A stretch of 64,000 nucleotides of DNA from the NCBI GenBank assembly GCA_029838195.1, contig JALGVJ010000011.1:1-64000 (forward strand). Direction: 5' to 3'. Shown one piece after another: positions 62,953 to 64,000 of this stretch. Both the position numbers and the translations under genes were made by a program. Below the pieces are notes generated by a model. The model had not been told where the DNA came from, made no database searches, and saw nothing but the letters and a program-made list of their open reading frames with translations. Source of the stretch: Promethearchaeota archaeon (GTDB lineage Archaea > Asgardarchaeota > Lokiarchaeia > Sigyniarchaeales > SOKP01). Within the stretch, counting starts at the first letter, position 1, and each line of letters opens with the position of its first letter.

Positions 62953-63180
62953 TTTTAAAAACGTGCTCCGTGAAAGGATTTCTCAATACAATGAATTAAT
63001 CTTGCTTTTTTTCTTACTTTTTATTATTTTAGTTTAATAAAAAGCATAAATTAATAACAGGAAGGAAAAAAAAGGAGGGAGGAGATTGAAAAAGATGGAC
63101 TAAAAAAAATAATATTATTAAGATATGAAAATATTAATTTTAATTTTAAATTTTTAAAAATTTTGCGATGGAGAATTTCT
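62953..63180. other. Intergenic region with an orphan Shine-Dalgarno site
   Basis: AGGAGGGAGGAG near 63075-63086 is a strong ribosome site, followed by a mini-frame TTG AAA AAG ATG GAC TAA of five codons. It may mark a decayed gene or a leader. No longer frame follows. Confidence 0.4.
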
Positions 63181-63193
63181 TTTTATTTAAATA
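63181..63193 (+). promoter_or_regulatory. T-tract/TATA promoter for the 67-aa gene
   Basis: TTTTATTTAAATA, preceded by further T at 63178-63180; about 65 bases before the ATG. Confidence 0.55.
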
Positions 63194-63257
63194 AACAAGA
63201 TGATAAATATATATAATCTAATTAAAAAATAATTAAATTTAAGAACTACAGGAAAAA

Positions 63258-63461
63258 ATGGAAGAAAACATGATTATTGATGATTGGATGGATTTTTCCA
63301 ATATTAAAAAAATGGACCGGAATACCTATGAAATCTCGGGAATAGTGTGGGAGAAAACGTGGACTGAGGACGAGGAATTTATTGATCAATTTGTTGAAAT
63401 TTTAGATCAATATAAAGGGAAAAAAATTAAGGTTAATATAAAGATAGAACTCCAATCCTAA
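63258..63461 (+). CDS. Small acidic protein of unknown function
   Basis: 67 aa. MIIDDWMDFSNIKKMDRNTY then YEISGIVWEKTWTEDEEF and a beta-strand end (KIKVNIKIELQS): a compact beta-alpha-beta-like domain. GGAAAAA before the ATG and a TATA promoter upstream support it. Family not recognised; no Cys, no membrane helix. Confidence 0.6.
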   Translation: MEENMIIDDWMDFSNIKKMDRNTYEISGIVWEKTWTEDEEFIDQFVEILDQYKGKKIKVNIKIELQS

Positions 63462-63556
63462 AATTGTTATTTCAAAGAGTTTTCTAAATTTTTACTATTA
63501 TTTGTTTTTTATATTTTTAATTCTTTCCACATTTTAAAGCTATTTTTAATTTTAAT

Positions 63557-63859
63557 TTAATCTAATTCTAGTTCACGAAAAATTTGTTTTTGATCAAAAG
63601 AGGGAGAAATTTTATAATATTTTTTAGAATAGGAAAATATACCTTCTCGAAAGAGAAATCCATGAGCTTCGAGAATATCTAATGTCTTCCAAAGGAAATA
63701 AAGATAGGAGCGCTCATTGGAAGGAATGTTAAAATAATACCACAATTTTTTCGTGTTAATGAAATTTTCGCCTTGTTCATGTAATAGGTTAATAGTTGAG
63801 ATAATTTTTTTCATTCGTGTCTTTTTAATGTTTTTAATTTTTTTTAATTGAGGTTCCAC
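63557..63859 (-). CDS. Possible winged-helix protein
   Basis: 100 aa from GTG 63859, with AGGAG 8 bases upstream. Helical basic N-terminus (KKIKNIKKTRMKKI), then IINTKKLWYYFNIP-type helix-turn-helix text and a short wing-like strand (FLFREGIFSYSKKYYK). The build recalls the 203-aa protein at 10461. A DNA-binding regulator is plausible but not proven. Confidence 0.5.
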   Translation of the reverse strand: MEPQLKKIKNIKKTRMKKIISTINLLHEQGENFINTKKLWYYFNIPSNERSYLYFLWKTLDILEAHGFLFREGIFSYSKKYYKISPSFDQKQIFRELELD

Positions 63860-64000
63860 TAAGCTTCTCCTCTTTTGGTGGAATTCTTGAGAAGATGAGA
63901 TACAAATTATCTATTATTTTAAAAAAGTTTGAAATGCGAGAAGAAATAATAAGAAATCTTTTTTTTAATCAATTTTGAATTTTTTCTTTCCTCATTTTTT

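Noticed and set aside
1..64000. CRISPR array, rRNA, tRNA or complete insertion sequence
   Set aside because: I saw no regularly spaced repeats, rRNA-like conserved blocks, tRNA folds or intact transposase.

Overview
The window is AT-rich (roughly 30% GC by eye) archaeal chromosome, most plausibly from an Asgard (Lokiarchaeia-like) archaeon. Archaeal signs are a TFB-type initiation factor, RadA and RadB-like recombinases, an RPA-type ssDNA-binding protein, Hel308- and Hef-family helicases, a FEN1 nuclease, an XPF-type nuclease, DUF1922 and TATA-box promoters. The adjacent Roadblock-like protein and MglA/Arf-like small GTPase point towards Asgards. The lineage is inferred, not proven. I found no tRNA, rRNA or CRISPR array.

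Layout. 0-1.5 kb: a truncated gene with a nuclease-like C-terminus. 1.7-9.5 kb: a membrane set, namely a HerA/VirB4-like membrane ATPase whose P-loop is destroyed, a small membrane protein, a membrane protein carrying a DNA-binding helix-hairpin-helix (HhH) domain, and a secreted anchored protein. 9.6-11.8 kb: an M50-like protease, a winged-helix-like protein and a DUF1922 zinc-ribbon protein. 11.7-19.9 kb: an accessory region with three decayed copies of one unknown protein gene, two DUF5320 glycine-rich genes with matching upstream dyads, a broken DtxR-type repressor, a 1515-aa DUF4011-helicase-Vsr protein, and a WD40 fragment. 20-29.4 kb: an E1-like (ThiF) protein, a GNAT-like enzyme, a broken TauE/SafE transporter, three DUF169 paralogues, fragments of MBL/alkyl-sulfatase-like and SCP2-like genes, an XPF nuclease and a saccharopine dehydrogenase-like enzyme.

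29.5-33 kb: a three-gene membrane operon and an orphan. 33-55 kb: a dense DNA-repair neighbourhood, with a Hel308/Ski2-like helicase bearing a SWIM zinc finger, a Hef/FANCM-like helicase with a dead ERCC4 domain, RadA with an extra C-terminal HhH, a topoisomerase-type zinc ribbon, RPA, a possible PC4-like protein, the Roadblock/GTPase pair, FEN1 lacking one catalytic Glu, and a RadB-like ATPase. It is interrupted by a 1612-aa cell-surface protein (beta-propeller plus alpha-toroid). 55-64 kb: a TFB with a novel C-terminal domain, a strongly structured ncRNA (or MITE) candidate, a 1214-aa orphan, and several small genes, including a 56-aa Cys-rich protein.

The repair genes plausibly cooperate in fork remodelling and recombination: Hef/FANCM-like and XPF act on branched DNA, Hel308 unwinds stalled forks, RPA and RadA handle ssDNA and strand exchange, and FEN1 trims flaps. 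They are separate transcription units, so this is proximity, not proof of a complex. Across the window, promoters share a T-tract directly before a TTTAAATA TATA box, and the hexamer CACGTG is far commoner than base composition predicts.
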